From: Magnetospirillum moscoviense
Lineage (GTDB): Bacteria > Pseudomonadota > Alphaproteobacteria > Rhodospirillales > Magnetospirillaceae
Length of the DNA stretch: 64,000 bases
Assembly (NCBI RefSeq): GCF_001650635.1
Contig: NZ_LWQU01000104.1
Span: 124,001 to 188,000, forward strand
Reading direction: 5' to 3'
Numbering within the stretch: position 1 is the first letter of the stretch; every line of letters starts with the position of its first letter. Shown here one piece after another: positions 8,830 to 17,968 of the stretch. A model generated the notes under the pieces. The model was not told the DNA's origin and searched no databases. It saw nothing but the letters and a program-made list of their open reading frames with translations. The translations under genes and the position numbers were made by a program.

Positions 8830-10316
8830 CAAGGGTTCTCCTGGCCCTGTCGGTAGATGCGCTGGACGGCGGGGCGATCGATCTTGCCGCTCTTGTTGAG
8901 CGGCAGGTCGGTGACCTTGATCAGGGCGCTCGGCACCATGTAAGGCGGCAGGCGGGTGGCCAGTTGGGCTCGCGCATGGTCGAGATCCAGATCGGCCTCG
9001 CACTGGATCGCCGCCATCAGGAAGTCGCGACCACCGATGGATTCGACGAAGCATACCGCTTCGGTCAATCCAGGCAGGGTGCGCAGATTGGCCTCGATGT
9101 CCATCAATTCGATCCGGTAGCCGTTCAGCTTGATCTGCCAGTCCAGGCGGCCCTTACAGAAGGTCAGGCCATCGCGCTCGACCACGCGGTCGCCGGTTCG
9201 GTACCAGCGCACGTCATCATGCTCGATGAATCGCTCGGAGCCGATGCCGCCAAGATATCCCGGAGTAACCTGGACGCCACCGATCAGAAGCTCGCCGGCC
9301 TCGACCCGCGCCAGGGTGGCCGGAAGCGGCGTGCCGATAGGCGCGAAGCCGATATCCGAAAAGCGTTCGATATCTTCCACCGAACACGGATGCCAGAAAT
9401 TCTCGACGCCGGTTTCGGTCAGACCGTACCAGTTGGACACATGAGCGACGGCCATGTCGTCCAGGCAGAAACGCAGCAGGTCCAGGCGGAATGGTTCGCC
9501 GCACATGAACAGGACGCGGACAGACGAGGGAATGGGCCGGCCGTGGCCAACGGCGCGCAGCCGGGCCAGGATTGACGGGACCGAGGCAAGAACGGTGACG
9601 CCGTGGGTTCGCAAGTGGGCCAGCGGCAGCAATCGCTCGGCCTCGGTCAGGGCCGGCGCGAACGTTCCCTGCGCCAGCGGGCAGCAGAACAAATAGAAAA
9701 TCGAGATGTCGAACCCGAAATCATGATAGTCGGAAAACACATCGCCTTGTCGTAGCGGCAGAACCTGCATGGCATGGCGCACGAAGGGCTGGAAATTGGC
9801 ATGTGTCATCGGTACGCCTTTGGGCAGCCCGGTCGAGCCCGAGGTGAACATGACATAGGCCTCGGCGTCGTCATCGAAGCCATCGACCTCGAAATCAGTC
9901 TCGGCCTGGGCGTCGTAGGCCTCGGGCAAGGACAGAACGCGCACATCGCCGGCCTGCGCCCAACGTGTCAGCTGGTCCGGTAGCGGCCGGTCGGTCAGGA
10001 TCACCCCCGGCGTGGCCAGTTCCAACATCTGCAGCGTCCGCTCGGCGGGAAACTCCGGGTTCAGGGGCACCCAGCTGTTCTTCGACAGAAGAATTGCGTA
10101 GATCGCCGCGTAGGCGGGCAAGGACTTGCCGGAAAAGACAGCCACCCGGATCCCTTGGGTCCCGGACAGGCAGGTGTTGATACGGCGCATGACGGCGCCC
10201 AACTCGGCATAGGAACGGTTGACATCGCCGTGAATCCAGCATGGCCCTTCAGCCGCCTGAAGGGCGGTGAGCAGGTCGCGATAGAACACCGTCGATTCCG
10301 ATGGCATTGGAACCAT
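8829..10316 (-). CDS. AMP-dependent (amino) acid ligase, DltA/NRPS adenylation-like
   Basis: A 495-aa adenylation enzyme. Core motifs are clear: A3 around residues 156-166 (MFTSGSTGLPKG), A5 YGLTETG, A7 YRTGDR, A8 GRLDWQIKLNGYRIE, and the catalytic A10 lysine in NKSGKIDRP. Asp203, in GFDISIF, aligns with the Asp of the FD-x-S core motif that binds the substrate alpha-amino group in NRPS domains and DltA. An amino acid is therefore the likely substrate. The enzyme would adenylate it and load it on the coupled carrier protein. ATG 10316 lies 5 nt after the upstream stop; ATG 10307 is an alternative. The open frame continues upstream only as a shadow of the previous gene. Confidence 0.85.
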   Translation of the reverse strand: MVPMPSESTVFYRDLLTALQAAEGPCWIHGDVNRSYAELGAVMRRINTCLSGTQGIRVAVFSGKSLPAYAAIYAILLSKNSWVPLNPEFPAERTLQMLELATPGVILTDRPLPDQLTRWAQAGDVRVLSLPEAYDAQAETDFEVDGFDDDAEAYVMFTSGSTGLPKGVPMTHANFQPFVRHAMQVLPLRQGDVFSDYHDFGFDISIFYLFCCPLAQGTFAPALTEAERLLPLAHLRTHGVTVLASVPSILARLRAVGHGRPIPSSVRVLFMCGEPFRLDLLRFCLDDMAVAHVSNWYGLTETGVENFWHPCSVEDIERFSDIGFAPIGTPLPATLARVEAGELLIGGVQVTPGYLGGIGSERFIEHDDVRWYRTGDRVVERDGLTFCKGRLDWQIKLNGYRIELMDIEANLRTLPGLTEAVCFVESIGGRDFLMAAIQCEADLDLDHARAQLATRLPPYMVPSALIKVTDLPLNKSGKIDRPAVQRIYRQGQENP

Positions 10317-10321
10317 TCCGG

Positions 10322-11059
10322 TTAAGCCAGGGAATAGGCGCGATAAGGCGCGTCCACCCCATCGGCATGGTGGATGGTGCGTGTCCGAAGATCGATAATC
10401 GCCGACGATATCGTCGAGAACGCGCCAGTGCGCCAGATGCGTTCGCGCCGTGCGTCCTGGGGCCGCAGCGCCGCCTGGACCATGTCCAGGTCGTTGATGA
10501 GCGGCAACTGTTCGCGGGCGTAGTCGAGACGGTCGAAGCTGCTGGGATAGTCGGCGTGACATTTGGCGCCGTGGTCGAGCGCGACGAAATGATTGGTGAC
10601 TGCGTCGCGCACCGCCAGCGACCGGCGATGGGTCGCAGTCTTGTGCGTCTCGATCACAAAGGCCTGATCTTTGTCCATCAAGATAAGGTTGTAGCCCATC
10701 CAGGTCGGCTCGGCGGCGTGTGCCAGGACAGAAGCCGCCGCCTCGGCCGAGGCCAGGTCGGCGAAGCTCCCGGACAGGAAGCCGGTCGGGCTGATCAGGC
10801 CCCGGCGTTCCTCCGCCATCACTGCCCTGGACAGGTCGGACTTTCCGTCTTCGACAGCGCGCGTCCACTCGGGCGAATTGACGGCGGTGCTGACGAAGGC
10901 GACGCCGTGGCGGTTGACCGCCGCGCTGAAGTAGGTCAGGCCCCTGGAGCGGATGGCGACCAAGTCGGCGGTCCGCACGATGTCTTCGACCTCGGGGATT
11001 TCCTTGTCGCGGTTCTTTGTAAGGAGGCCAAGGTCACGCAGCACCAGCACAGTACACAT
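10322..11059 (-). CDS. Ntn-hydrolase-type amidohydrolase or acyltransferase (Met-Cys N-terminus)
   Basis: Predicted 245-aa protein starting Met-Cys-Thr-Val. Removal of Met would expose Cys as an N-terminal nucleophile, as in the Ntn hydrolases of the C45/acyl-CoA:6-APA acyltransferase and NRDE groups. A KNRDK element near residue 15 matches the NRD signature of those groups. The later GYNLILMDKDQAFVIE and DHGAKC segments fit the alpha-beta-beta-alpha fold. The start overlaps the stop of the 400-aa orphan (TGATG), and the AMP ligase follows 5 nt after its stop, so the three are probably co-translated. It may cleave or form an amide in the aminoacyl branch. The family call is by motif only. Confidence 0.6.
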   Translation of the reverse strand: MCTVLVLRDLGLLTKNRDKEIPEVEDIVRTADLVAIRSRGLTYFSAAVNRHGVAFVSTAVNSPEWTRAVEDGKSDLSRAVMAEERRGLISPTGFLSGSFADLASAEAAASVLAHAAEPTWMGYNLILMDKDQAFVIETHKTATHRRSLAVRDAVTNHFVALDHGAKCHADYPSSFDRLDYAREQLPLINDLDMVQAALRPQDARRERIWRTGAFSTISSAIIDLRTRTIHHADGVDAPYRAYSLA

Positions 11060-12261
11060 CAGCGACACCTCAGTTCGACTTCGCCTGGAAACGGTGCGGG
11101 TTGGGTGGCGTTCAAATATTCGCGGATTCGGTTGGCGAGATAGCAAAATTCCATGTAGGGCGAAACGTTGCCGCGATAGCGCAAGATCGACAGCCGGTTC
11201 AAGTCGAGCAGGATTTCGGCGTCGCGTTCCACCAGCACGCCGAAGAACACGAAGGGCACGAACCGTCGCGCGGTTTCTGAATACAGCGAGCTTTTCATCA
11301 TCTTTTGCGCCACCAGGCTGGTGCGATAGGCGTAGAGCCAGCGGAAGGCGTTGCAGGTGCCGCTGGTGCCCAGCACGGTCAGGCCCGGCAGCACCGGTGA
11401 CAGGGGGCGGCCATAATAGCCGGTCACCTGATGGTAGGTGTAGGGCGTGTCGGTGTCGTAGATGGTAACCATCAGCGACCGCGGACGGATGGTGCCGCCG
11501 CTGGCTTCGGCGATGCGACGGGTCAGCCGGCGCGACAGCACGGCGGCAATCTCGTTGCAGCGGATGGGGGCCAGCATTAGCCGCCGATGATAGCGTTCGA
11601 TGCGGGGCTTGCTGATGTCGGCCAGGACCAGACTGGTTTCCAGTTCCGTCTGGGTCAGGTCGTCCAAGCCGGTGAAGCATTGGATGCGCTCGCGCGAGCG
11701 CAGAAAGTACTCCCGCCGAATTTCGGCCGGGTACGAGGTGATTTCGTGCGGATCGACCATGACGTCGCCGACCCGGAACACCGCATGGTCCTCGTCCATG
11801 GTCAGGTCGAAGGCCTGGGACAGCATCTTCGATCCCAGGACCACCCCGTAGAACACCCCTTCCGAGCGCCAGGCGCTGGTATCCTCCAGGATCGCCGCCT
11901 TCACCTGCGGCTCGACCTGATGATGGCGGGCGATGTATTCGCGTACGATGGCTTCTTCCAGGTCCTCGATGCCGTTCAGCACCAAGGGGTCGGTCAGTTC
12001 GGCTCCGACGGTCAGCGAGCTGACGGACGTTCCCTGGAACAGCGAGTCGCCGTCCGGCTCGCCGTACCAAGCCTTCAACTCTTCGGTTCTGATCAGATCA
12101 GCGAGGATGGCGCGGGCCTGGGTCCATTGCTCGGCGTTTAGAGAATCAAGCCAAGCGCGCCCCGATTCGACGCCGGCCTGCAGGTCGGCATACCAATCGG
12201 CTTGATTTGTTTCTGTGCTGATGTCTTGCAGTTCACGAAGATAGTCGGCCAGCGAGATCAT
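11059..12261 (-). CDS. Conserved hypothetical protein of unknown family
   Basis: A 400-aa soluble protein that I do not recognise. It has no signal peptide or membrane segment. The sequence is mixed alpha/beta, with two cysteines in the C-terminal half (near TSGTCNAFRW and PYMEFCYL) and a Tyr-rich stretch (TYHQVTGYYG). It sits 1 nt after the radical SAM gene and is joined by TGATG to the Met-Cys Ntn-hydrolase gene, with the AMP ligase and carrier protein next. This places it in the aminoacylation branch of the locus. A substrate-supplying or acyl-transfer role is possible but unproven. Confidence 0.7.
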   Translation of the reverse strand: MISLADYLRELQDISTETNQADWYADLQAGVESGRAWLDSLNAEQWTQARAILADLIRTEELKAWYGEPDGDSLFQGTSVSSLTVGAELTDPLVLNGIEDLEEAIVREYIARHHQVEPQVKAAILEDTSAWRSEGVFYGVVLGSKMLSQAFDLTMDEDHAVFRVGDVMVDPHEITSYPAEIRREYFLRSRERIQCFTGLDDLTQTELETSLVLADISKPRIERYHRRLMLAPIRCNEIAAVLSRRLTRRIAEASGGTIRPRSLMVTIYDTDTPYTYHQVTGYYGRPLSPVLPGLTVLGTSGTCNAFRWLYAYRTSLVAQKMMKSSLYSETARRFVPFVFFGVLVERDAEILLDLNRLSILRYRGNVSPYMEFCYLANRIREYLNATQPAPFPGEVELRCR

Positions 12262-12262
12262 G

Positions 12263-14116
12263 TCACACCTGCTCGATCCGTCTGGTTTCGTAGTCGCGCC
12301 GCCGCAGGACCGCCTGGGCCAGCAGTGCCATGTCCTCCTTGGTGCGAAAGTGCTCGCGCTTGAGCGGCTCAGGCAGCGTCGCCACGTCGATCTCGGCCTT
12401 GCTTTCGAACGTCTTCACATAGGCCTCGGTGTTGAGGAGCATGTCTCGGATGTTGTCCTCGCCATAGCGCTCGACGAAATGCCGGCCCCAGGCGTTGCCG
12501 TACTTGTCGCAGAACATGGACCGGATCTGATCGGGGAACAGCGTGACGAAACCGATATCGGGTCGGCTGCGGACGATTTCGATCATCATTCGATGGGCGG
12601 CGGGAACGATGGTTGGCTTCCAGTCCTGGCCATCGACGGTATAGGGCAGACGCACCTGGAAATCCTGGGCCGGGACGCAGTCGAGGCCATAGGGGTTGTC
12701 GGGTGAGAAACTGATTTCCATCGGCGACTTTCGCGTCAAGTCGAAGGTGGCGATGGTCAGGGTGTGGATGTGGGGATTCTCGACGATGTAGCGGGTCAGC
12801 GCCTGGCGCTGTTCCTCGGTTTCGCCGGGAAAGCCAATCAGGATGAAGCAGAAATTGAGGACGCCCGCCTCGCCCGACAGTCGCAGCACCTCGTCGGTGT
12901 GGGACATGTCAGTCTTCTTGTTCATATCCTTGAGAATGGCCGGATCATTGGTTTCCAGGCCCCAATGGATCTTGCGGCATCCGCCGCGGAACAGCTGCTC
13001 CATGAAACCGGGTTTCGTGAAAGCCTTCTCGAGTCGGGCGAAGGTCTCCCACTTGATGTCCAGTCCGCGCCGTTCCACCTGCTCAGCGAACTCCAGCAGC
13101 AGGGATGGCGAGGAGGTGTCCTCCATGAACTTGAAGTATGTCGCCGCATGGCCGTGACGGGCGAGGGTCTGGTTCTGGATGTCGGCAATTTCGTCCAGCA
13201 GCTTTTCGACCTCGCGCACGCGGTAGCGGTTCGAGCCGAATGGAATGGCGCAGAAGGCGCAGTTGGCGTAGCAGCCGCGCGTCGTCTGAAGCGGAACCAG
13301 GAATTCGGGGAACAGGTACTGGCCGAAATCGATATCCGAGAAGTCCGCCTTGGGGATGTCGGTGGGGGCTAGCGAGGCCCCTGTCCGCGAGACCGATTCC
13401 ACCGAACGGGTCGAGGCCTCGATCACGTTGGTCAGGTCCGCCGCCCCGTCGCCCCGTAACACCTTGCGATGGATGGCCAGCAGCGGCAATTCCCCGTCCC
13501 ACAGGGCCAGATAGTCGTAGTAGCGGGCCAGCTCGGCGCTTTCCACCATGCTGTCGTAGCAGCGGGTGATGATCTGGCCGCCCAGCACGATCACCGCCGA
13601 CGGCATTAGCCGCCGCAGCACTGCGGCCAGCGTGAAAGAGGGAACGATCTGGTCCTGGAAGGTGACGGCGATTCCGACGATGCGCGGTTGGGCCGGCAAG
13701 ACCTCGGCCCGGACCAGATCCTCGAAGAAGGTGATGAACGGATTGGCGTCACGATCCTCCAGGCTGGCAAGGACGCCGCCGAAGTGAAGCCGGTTCCACT
13801 TCATCGCCAGCGACCGCAGGCCCACATGCAGCCCGTCGAAGGCGCGCGACTTCTCCAGCAGAGCCCGCTCCAGGTCGTTGTAGTAACTCAGGATGGTGAT
13901 GGGGTTCTCGTCACATTCCTGGCGGGTCAGGCGGGGCTGGCCGGGGCCGAGAAATCGATGGAAAAACTGGATGTTGGCGTCGATGACACGGGCAGAGAAT
14001 CCGTGCGCGGCCAAATGCCCCTTGAGCAGGGGGAGATTGAGCTGGGGGTGGAGGGGGCTTGACAACGGGGGGTTGATCAAAACCGAGTCATGCAGGTCAG
14101 GGGCCGCCGCGCCCAT
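12263..14116 (-). CDS. B12-binding-domain-type radical SAM enzyme (no. 2)
   Basis: A 617-aa radical SAM enzyme with a long N-terminal cobalamin-binding-type domain (residues 10-220, including VLGGQIITR) and the cluster motif at Cys282, Cys286 and Cys289 (GCYANCAFC). An HWGLETND strand and a FILIGFPGET segment follow, as in RlmN-unrelated class B radical SAM methylases and MiaB-like barrels. The canonical DxHxxG B12 motif is absent. The substrate is unknown. It lies 2 nt downstream of a methyltransferase and 1 nt upstream of the 400-aa orphan, so it is deeply embedded in the glycan unit. Confidence 0.85.
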   Translation of the reverse strand: MGAAAPDLHDSVLINPPLSSPLHPQLNLPLLKGHLAAHGFSARVIDANIQFFHRFLGPGQPRLTRQECDENPITILSYYNDLERALLEKSRAFDGLHVGLRSLAMKWNRLHFGGVLASLEDRDANPFITFFEDLVRAEVLPAQPRIVGIAVTFQDQIVPSFTLAAVLRRLMPSAVIVLGGQIITRCYDSMVESAELARYYDYLALWDGELPLLAIHRKVLRGDGAADLTNVIEASTRSVESVSRTGASLAPTDIPKADFSDIDFGQYLFPEFLVPLQTTRGCYANCAFCAIPFGSNRYRVREVEKLLDEIADIQNQTLARHGHAATYFKFMEDTSSPSLLLEFAEQVERRGLDIKWETFARLEKAFTKPGFMEQLFRGGCRKIHWGLETNDPAILKDMNKKTDMSHTDEVLRLSGEAGVLNFCFILIGFPGETEEQRQALTRYIVENPHIHTLTIATFDLTRKSPMEISFSPDNPYGLDCVPAQDFQVRLPYTVDGQDWKPTIVPAAHRMMIEIVRSRPDIGFVTLFPDQIRSMFCDKYGNAWGRHFVERYGEDNIRDMLLNTEAYVKTFESKAEIDVATLPEPLKREHFRTKEDMALLAQAVLRRRDYETRRIEQV

Positions 14117-14118
14117 GT

Positions 14119-14892
14119 TTAAATGGCCTCGAAGACATAAACGAAGACACCGCCGACATCGTCGGACTCTAGCGGCCCGATCTTGATCTTGCTGTCCAGG
14201 CGGAACCCATCGGCCAGCATTTCCGCCTCGAACAGGGCCTCATGACGCTTGAAGTCACCGATGCGGTACAAACCGGAGCGCAGGGCGCTGATCTCGATTT
14301 GGGCGACCTCGAAATGTTCGTTGCGCAGGGCGTGGTCGACGATGAAGCCGTGATAAGTGTAAAGCGCCCGCCGCCATTGGTCCTCGGTCTCGTAATGGGG
14401 CAGGAATTCGCCGCCCATCACATAATGCCCGCCGGCCTTCAGGTTCTTGCGGATGTTTCTGACCAGGGCGCCGGCCAAGGAGCTCGGGATGTGGTCGTGG
14501 GCGAACACCGACAAAGCGAGATCGTAGGCTCCGACTTCGCCGTGGGTCAGGGCATCGTCGCAAAAGACGCGGACATGGTGGCCGCCCTTCGCCTGCATGT
14601 GGTCTTCAAGAATGCGGCAGCATTCCTGGTCCAAATCGACGGCATCCACCGAAAGGTTCGGATAGCGCAGCAACTCCTCGGTTGCCAGGCCGGTGCCGGC
14701 ACCAAACTCCCACGCACGAGCCTGTCGCCGCTCGAGGCCAAGACGGACGAGAACGTCGTGAATCGCGTCGGTCATCTCCACATAGAACGGATGAGTCCGC
14801 TCTACCGCATGGTAGATGTCCAGATCGATATAGCGCGACATCTCGATCTTGGTGGCGTTACCCTTAAAAAGGTCTTGGCTCATGGTCATCAT
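14119..14892 (-). CDS. SAM-dependent methyltransferase
   Basis: About 257 aa with a class I methyltransferase fold: motif I is AWEFGAGTGLAT, motif II is VDAVDLDQE, and ALSVFAHDHI with LKAGGHYVMGGE are the later strands. The start codon overlaps the asparagine synthetase-like stop; ATG 14892, 14889 and 14883 are all possible, and the first two are coupled by overlap. No strong ribosome binding site is seen, so translation probably depends on coupling. The acceptor is unknown; small-molecule or sugar O-methylation is likely from the neighbours. Confidence 0.78.
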   Translation of the reverse strand: MMTMSQDLFKGNATKIEMSRYIDLDIYHAVERTHPFYVEMTDAIHDVLVRLGLERRQARAWEFGAGTGLATEELLRYPNLSVDAVDLDQECCRILEDHMQAKGGHHVRVFCDDALTHGEVGAYDLALSVFAHDHIPSSLAGALVRNIRKNLKAGGHYVMGGEFLPHYETEDQWRRALYTYHGFIVDHALRNEHFEVAQIEISALRSGLYRIGDFKRHEALFEAEMLADGFRLDSKIKIGPLESDDVGGVFVYVFEAI

Positions 14893-16814
14893 CGGTTCGG
14901 GGTGGTGGGGCGATGGTATGCACCGGCCGAATGGCCGCCGCCAAGAAAAATCTGACACCAGAATTCCAAGCTAAGCAGCGACCAGATCAGCAGCCGACGG
15001 TTGATGCGCCCATGGAGGTGATCCAAGATCAGCTCCTGGACGCTGCCACGGTCCAGGTAGTCGTAGATCATGGCGTTGCCTTGGATCAAGGTTTCTTTGA
15101 CGAAATCGATGCTCTCGCCCTTGAACCAGCTGGCGTCTGGCCCCGAGAAGCCCTGTTTGTTCGCGGAAGTGACCGATTCCGGCACATAACGCGACATGGC
15201 CTTGCGCAACAGCAGTTTGCCATCCTGGGTGCGGCTGAAATACCGTTCCGACTTGTTGCCGCTCTCGTTCTCGTTGAAGCCGACGACTTGGCCCAATTGG
15301 CCAAGCTTCATCCCGACGGGCAGGCGGGTGGCGAAGTCCACCAAGTCATTGTCGAGGAACGGGACGCGAATCTCGACGCCGTGTGCCATGCTGAGCTTGT
15401 CCTCGACGGTCAGCAGGCCGTGAAGGAAAGTCTTCGCCTCGAAATACAAGGAATAGTTCACATAATCTTCAGGTCGGCTGAGTCTGCTGGTCTCGGGTCC
15501 GAATACATTGCGGAACAGGCTTCTGGTGAAGTCACGATTGACGGATGGCCAAGACGGCGCCATGACGGCGCCCAGCAAGCCGTCAGGGATGAGCCTCTGC
15601 CAGTAGCGATAATAGTTCTCGACGTAATCCTCGAAGTCGCTGTTGACGACGGCTCTGTAATAGCGCCAGGGGTATCCGCCGAACAGCTCGTCTCCGCCGG
15701 TTCCAGCCAGAACAACCTTGTTGAAGGCAGAGGCCAGCCGCGCGGCGTAGAAATTGGGGTAGCTCTGGCCGACGCGAGGCTCCTCAAGATGCCAGATCAA
15801 CCGGGGCAGCACCCGTTCCATGTCGCCGGCCTTGAGTACCATCTCGTAATGCTCGGTCTTGAACAGGTACGACATGTACTCGGCGGCCTGTCGTTCATCG
15901 AAGCTAAGCTCGATGCCCGAGGCCGAACGCAGGTCGAAGCCAATGGTGAACGTGCGCATTCCCTGAGCGTGGCGTGTCGCCAAGGCGGTGATCGAGCCGG
16001 TATCCATGCCGCCGCTCAGGAAGCTCCCCACTTCGACGTCGGATACCATCTGCCGTTGGACCGCTTGGCGGAAGAGCATGTCGAATTGGTCGATATAGTC
16101 GGCTTCCGACAAGCGGGTGAGCGGCTCCTGAAATTGGAAGTCCCAATACCGTCGCGGCACGACCTCCCCCGACCGTTCAGCGGCGACGATCGCCACGGTC
16201 CCGGCGGGCAACATATGGACCCCCTTGAACAGGATGCGGTCCGAGAAGAAATTCTGGAATGTCAGATACTCGGCCAGCGCCTCGACATCCATTTCGGCGC
16301 GAAAGGCGGGATGTGGAAGGAATGCCTTCACTTCGGACGCAAACAACAGGGCATTGCCCCTTTTGGTCCAATAGAGAGGCTTTATGCCGTAACGGTCGCG
16401 GGCCAGCGTCAGTGTGCCCGTATCCGCATCCCAAAAGGCCAGCGCGAACATGCCGTTGAAGCGTTCGATTGCTGCGGCCTTCCACTGGCGCAAGGCGGCC
16501 AGAACGACCTCGGTGTCGCCCGTGCTGACGAAGTGGTGTCCCAGTCCTTCCAGTTCGGCGCGTAGAGCGGTGAAATTATAGATCTCGCCATTGTAGACCA
16601 GGCATGATCGCCCGTCCGCACTGGTCATCGGTTGATTCGATCGCTCTGAAAGGTCGATGATCGCCAGACGGCGGTGCCCCAGGCCCAAGGCGCCATCGAC
16701 ATATTGGGCCCCGCCGTCCGGACCTCGATGGGCGATGGTCGCGGTCATCGCGGCAAGCACAGTCCTGTCGGCCGGGGCGCCGTCCAGATTTAAGATGCCG
16801 ACGATGCCGCACAT
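14889..16814 (-). CDS. asnB: Asparagine synthetase (glutamine-hydrolysing) family protein
   Basis: A 641-aa AsnB-type protein. Cys2 (MCGIVG) is the glutaminase nucleophile and the N-terminal half is a class II glutaminase. The C-terminal half has an ATP-pyrophosphatase loop (FLSGGMDTGS) followed by a synthetase domain with a VPFLDNDLVDFA segment typical of the family. In surface-polysaccharide loci such enzymes often amidate uronic acids or other carboxylates rather than make free asparagine. The start is 2 nt after the aminotransferase stop. Whether the product is free asparagine or an amidated sugar or aminoacyl group is not decidable from sequence. Confidence 0.87.
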   Translation of the reverse strand: MCGIVGILNLDGAPADRTVLAAMTATIAHRGPDGGAQYVDGALGLGHRRLAIIDLSERSNQPMTSADGRSCLVYNGEIYNFTALRAELEGLGHHFVSTGDTEVVLAALRQWKAAAIERFNGMFALAFWDADTGTLTLARDRYGIKPLYWTKRGNALLFASEVKAFLPHPAFRAEMDVEALAEYLTFQNFFSDRILFKGVHMLPAGTVAIVAAERSGEVVPRRYWDFQFQEPLTRLSEADYIDQFDMLFRQAVQRQMVSDVEVGSFLSGGMDTGSITALATRHAQGMRTFTIGFDLRSASGIELSFDERQAAEYMSYLFKTEHYEMVLKAGDMERVLPRLIWHLEEPRVGQSYPNFYAARLASAFNKVVLAGTGGDELFGGYPWRYYRAVVNSDFEDYVENYYRYWQRLIPDGLLGAVMAPSWPSVNRDFTRSLFRNVFGPETSRLSRPEDYVNYSLYFEAKTFLHGLLTVEDKLSMAHGVEIRVPFLDNDLVDFATRLPVGMKLGQLGQVVGFNENESGNKSERYFSRTQDGKLLLRKAMSRYVPESVTSANKQGFSGPDASWFKGESIDFVKETLIQGNAMIYDYLDRGSVQELILDHLHGRINRRLLIWSLLSLEFWCQIFLGGGHSAGAYHRPTTPNR

Positions 16815-16816
16815 GG

Positions 16817-17968
16817 CTAGAGCGCCGCCAAGGCTTCGGTGACGCGCATGAAATCCTGGGCGGTCATGCGATTGTGCAATGGGATCGCCAGAGACCGGGT
16901 CGCACAGGCGCTGGCACCGGGGAACTGATTGTCGGTGTAGCCGAACCTTTGCCGGTAATATCCGAGCCTATGGATCGCATGGGTACCTGGTCTGGTCATA
17001 ATCCCCTGTTCTGCCAGTCGATCCATGATCACGGCCGCAGGTGCCGGAGATCTGGATTCATCCACCAAGGTGACATATGCCTGCCACCCGTGCCGGCAAT
17101 CGCCCGGAACCCCAGGCAGGGTGAGCCAGTTCATGGCGGACAGATGCTCACCATACCACGCGGCCCACTGGCTGCGCGCCGCAAGCATGGTATCGAGCCG
17201 CGCCAATTGGGCCAGTCCCACCGCCCCTTGCAAGTCCGTCATGCGATAGTTGTAGCCGAGAACCGGGAATTCAGGAAGCAGATGAGGGCGTGGTCCGTGG
17301 TGGCGTTCCTCCTCGGACTGGGTGGAGCCGTGGTTGCGCAACTGGCGGATGACGGCGGCAAGGTCATCGTCGTCGGTGGTGATCATTCCCCCTTCTCCGG
17401 TGGTGATGGTCTTGCGCGGATGGAAGGAAAAGACCCCGACCCGCCCCAGCGATCCAGCCGCACGTCCCCCGCGGGCGGCGCCGGCCGCGCAGGCCGCATC
17501 CTCGACGATCTCCACCCGGTCGGGCAAGCAGGCCCGCAGGGCGGCCACGTCCGCGCACAGCCCGAAAAGGTGGACGGCGACCACCGCACGCGTCCGGCCG
17601 GTGACCTTTCGGAGGGCGTCGTCGATGTCGATGTTGAAGGTTGCAGGATCGACGTCGCAAAGAATGGGGATGGCCCCACAATACAAGACGGCGTTGGCCG
17701 AAGCGATCCAGGTGAAGGACGGGACGATGACTTCATCCCCGGGGCCGATGCCCAGACTTAGCAAGGCAAGGTGAAGTCCGGTGGTGCACGATGTCACGGC
17801 GATGGCGTGGGAAACACCGTGGCGGCGTGCGAATCGGCGTTCGAACTCGGCAACCTTCGGACCCTGGGTCAGCCAGCCGCTGTCCAAGACGTCGCGCAGC
17901 AGTTCCAGCTCTTCCGACCCGACAACCGGGGTGGCAATTGCGATCGTGGATGTGTCCGTTTGGGTCAT
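16817..17968 (-). CDS. DegT/DnrJ/EryC1/StrS-family PLP aminotransferase
   Basis: A 383-aa sugar aminotransferase. The PLP lysine is Lys186 (HPRKTITTGEGG), the cofactor Asp is Asp157 in VEDAAC, and the N-terminal GWLTQGPKV segment is typical of GDP-perosamine synthase and related enzymes. It would aminate a 4-keto-6-deoxy nucleotide sugar. With gmd supplying GDP-4-keto-6-deoxymannose in the same unit, GDP-perosamine is the leading hypothesis, and the downstream formyltransferase would then make N-formylperosamine. The start overlaps the stop of the SGNH-like gene in ATGA. Confidence 0.87.
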   Translation of the reverse strand: MTQTDTSTIAIATPVVGSEELELLRDVLDSGWLTQGPKVAEFERRFARRHGVSHAIAVTSCTTGLHLALLSLGIGPGDEVIVPSFTWIASANAVLYCGAIPILCDVDPATFNIDIDDALRKVTGRTRAVVAVHLFGLCADVAALRACLPDRVEIVEDAACAAGAARGGRAAGSLGRVGVFSFHPRKTITTGEGGMITTDDDDLAAVIRQLRNHGSTQSEEERHHGPRPHLLPEFPVLGYNYRMTDLQGAVGLAQLARLDTMLAARSQWAAWYGEHLSAMNWLTLPGVPGDCRHGWQAYVTLVDESRSPAPAAVIMDRLAEQGIMTRPGTHAIHRLGYYRQRFGYTDNQFPGASACATRSLAIPLHNRMTAQDFMRVTEALAAL

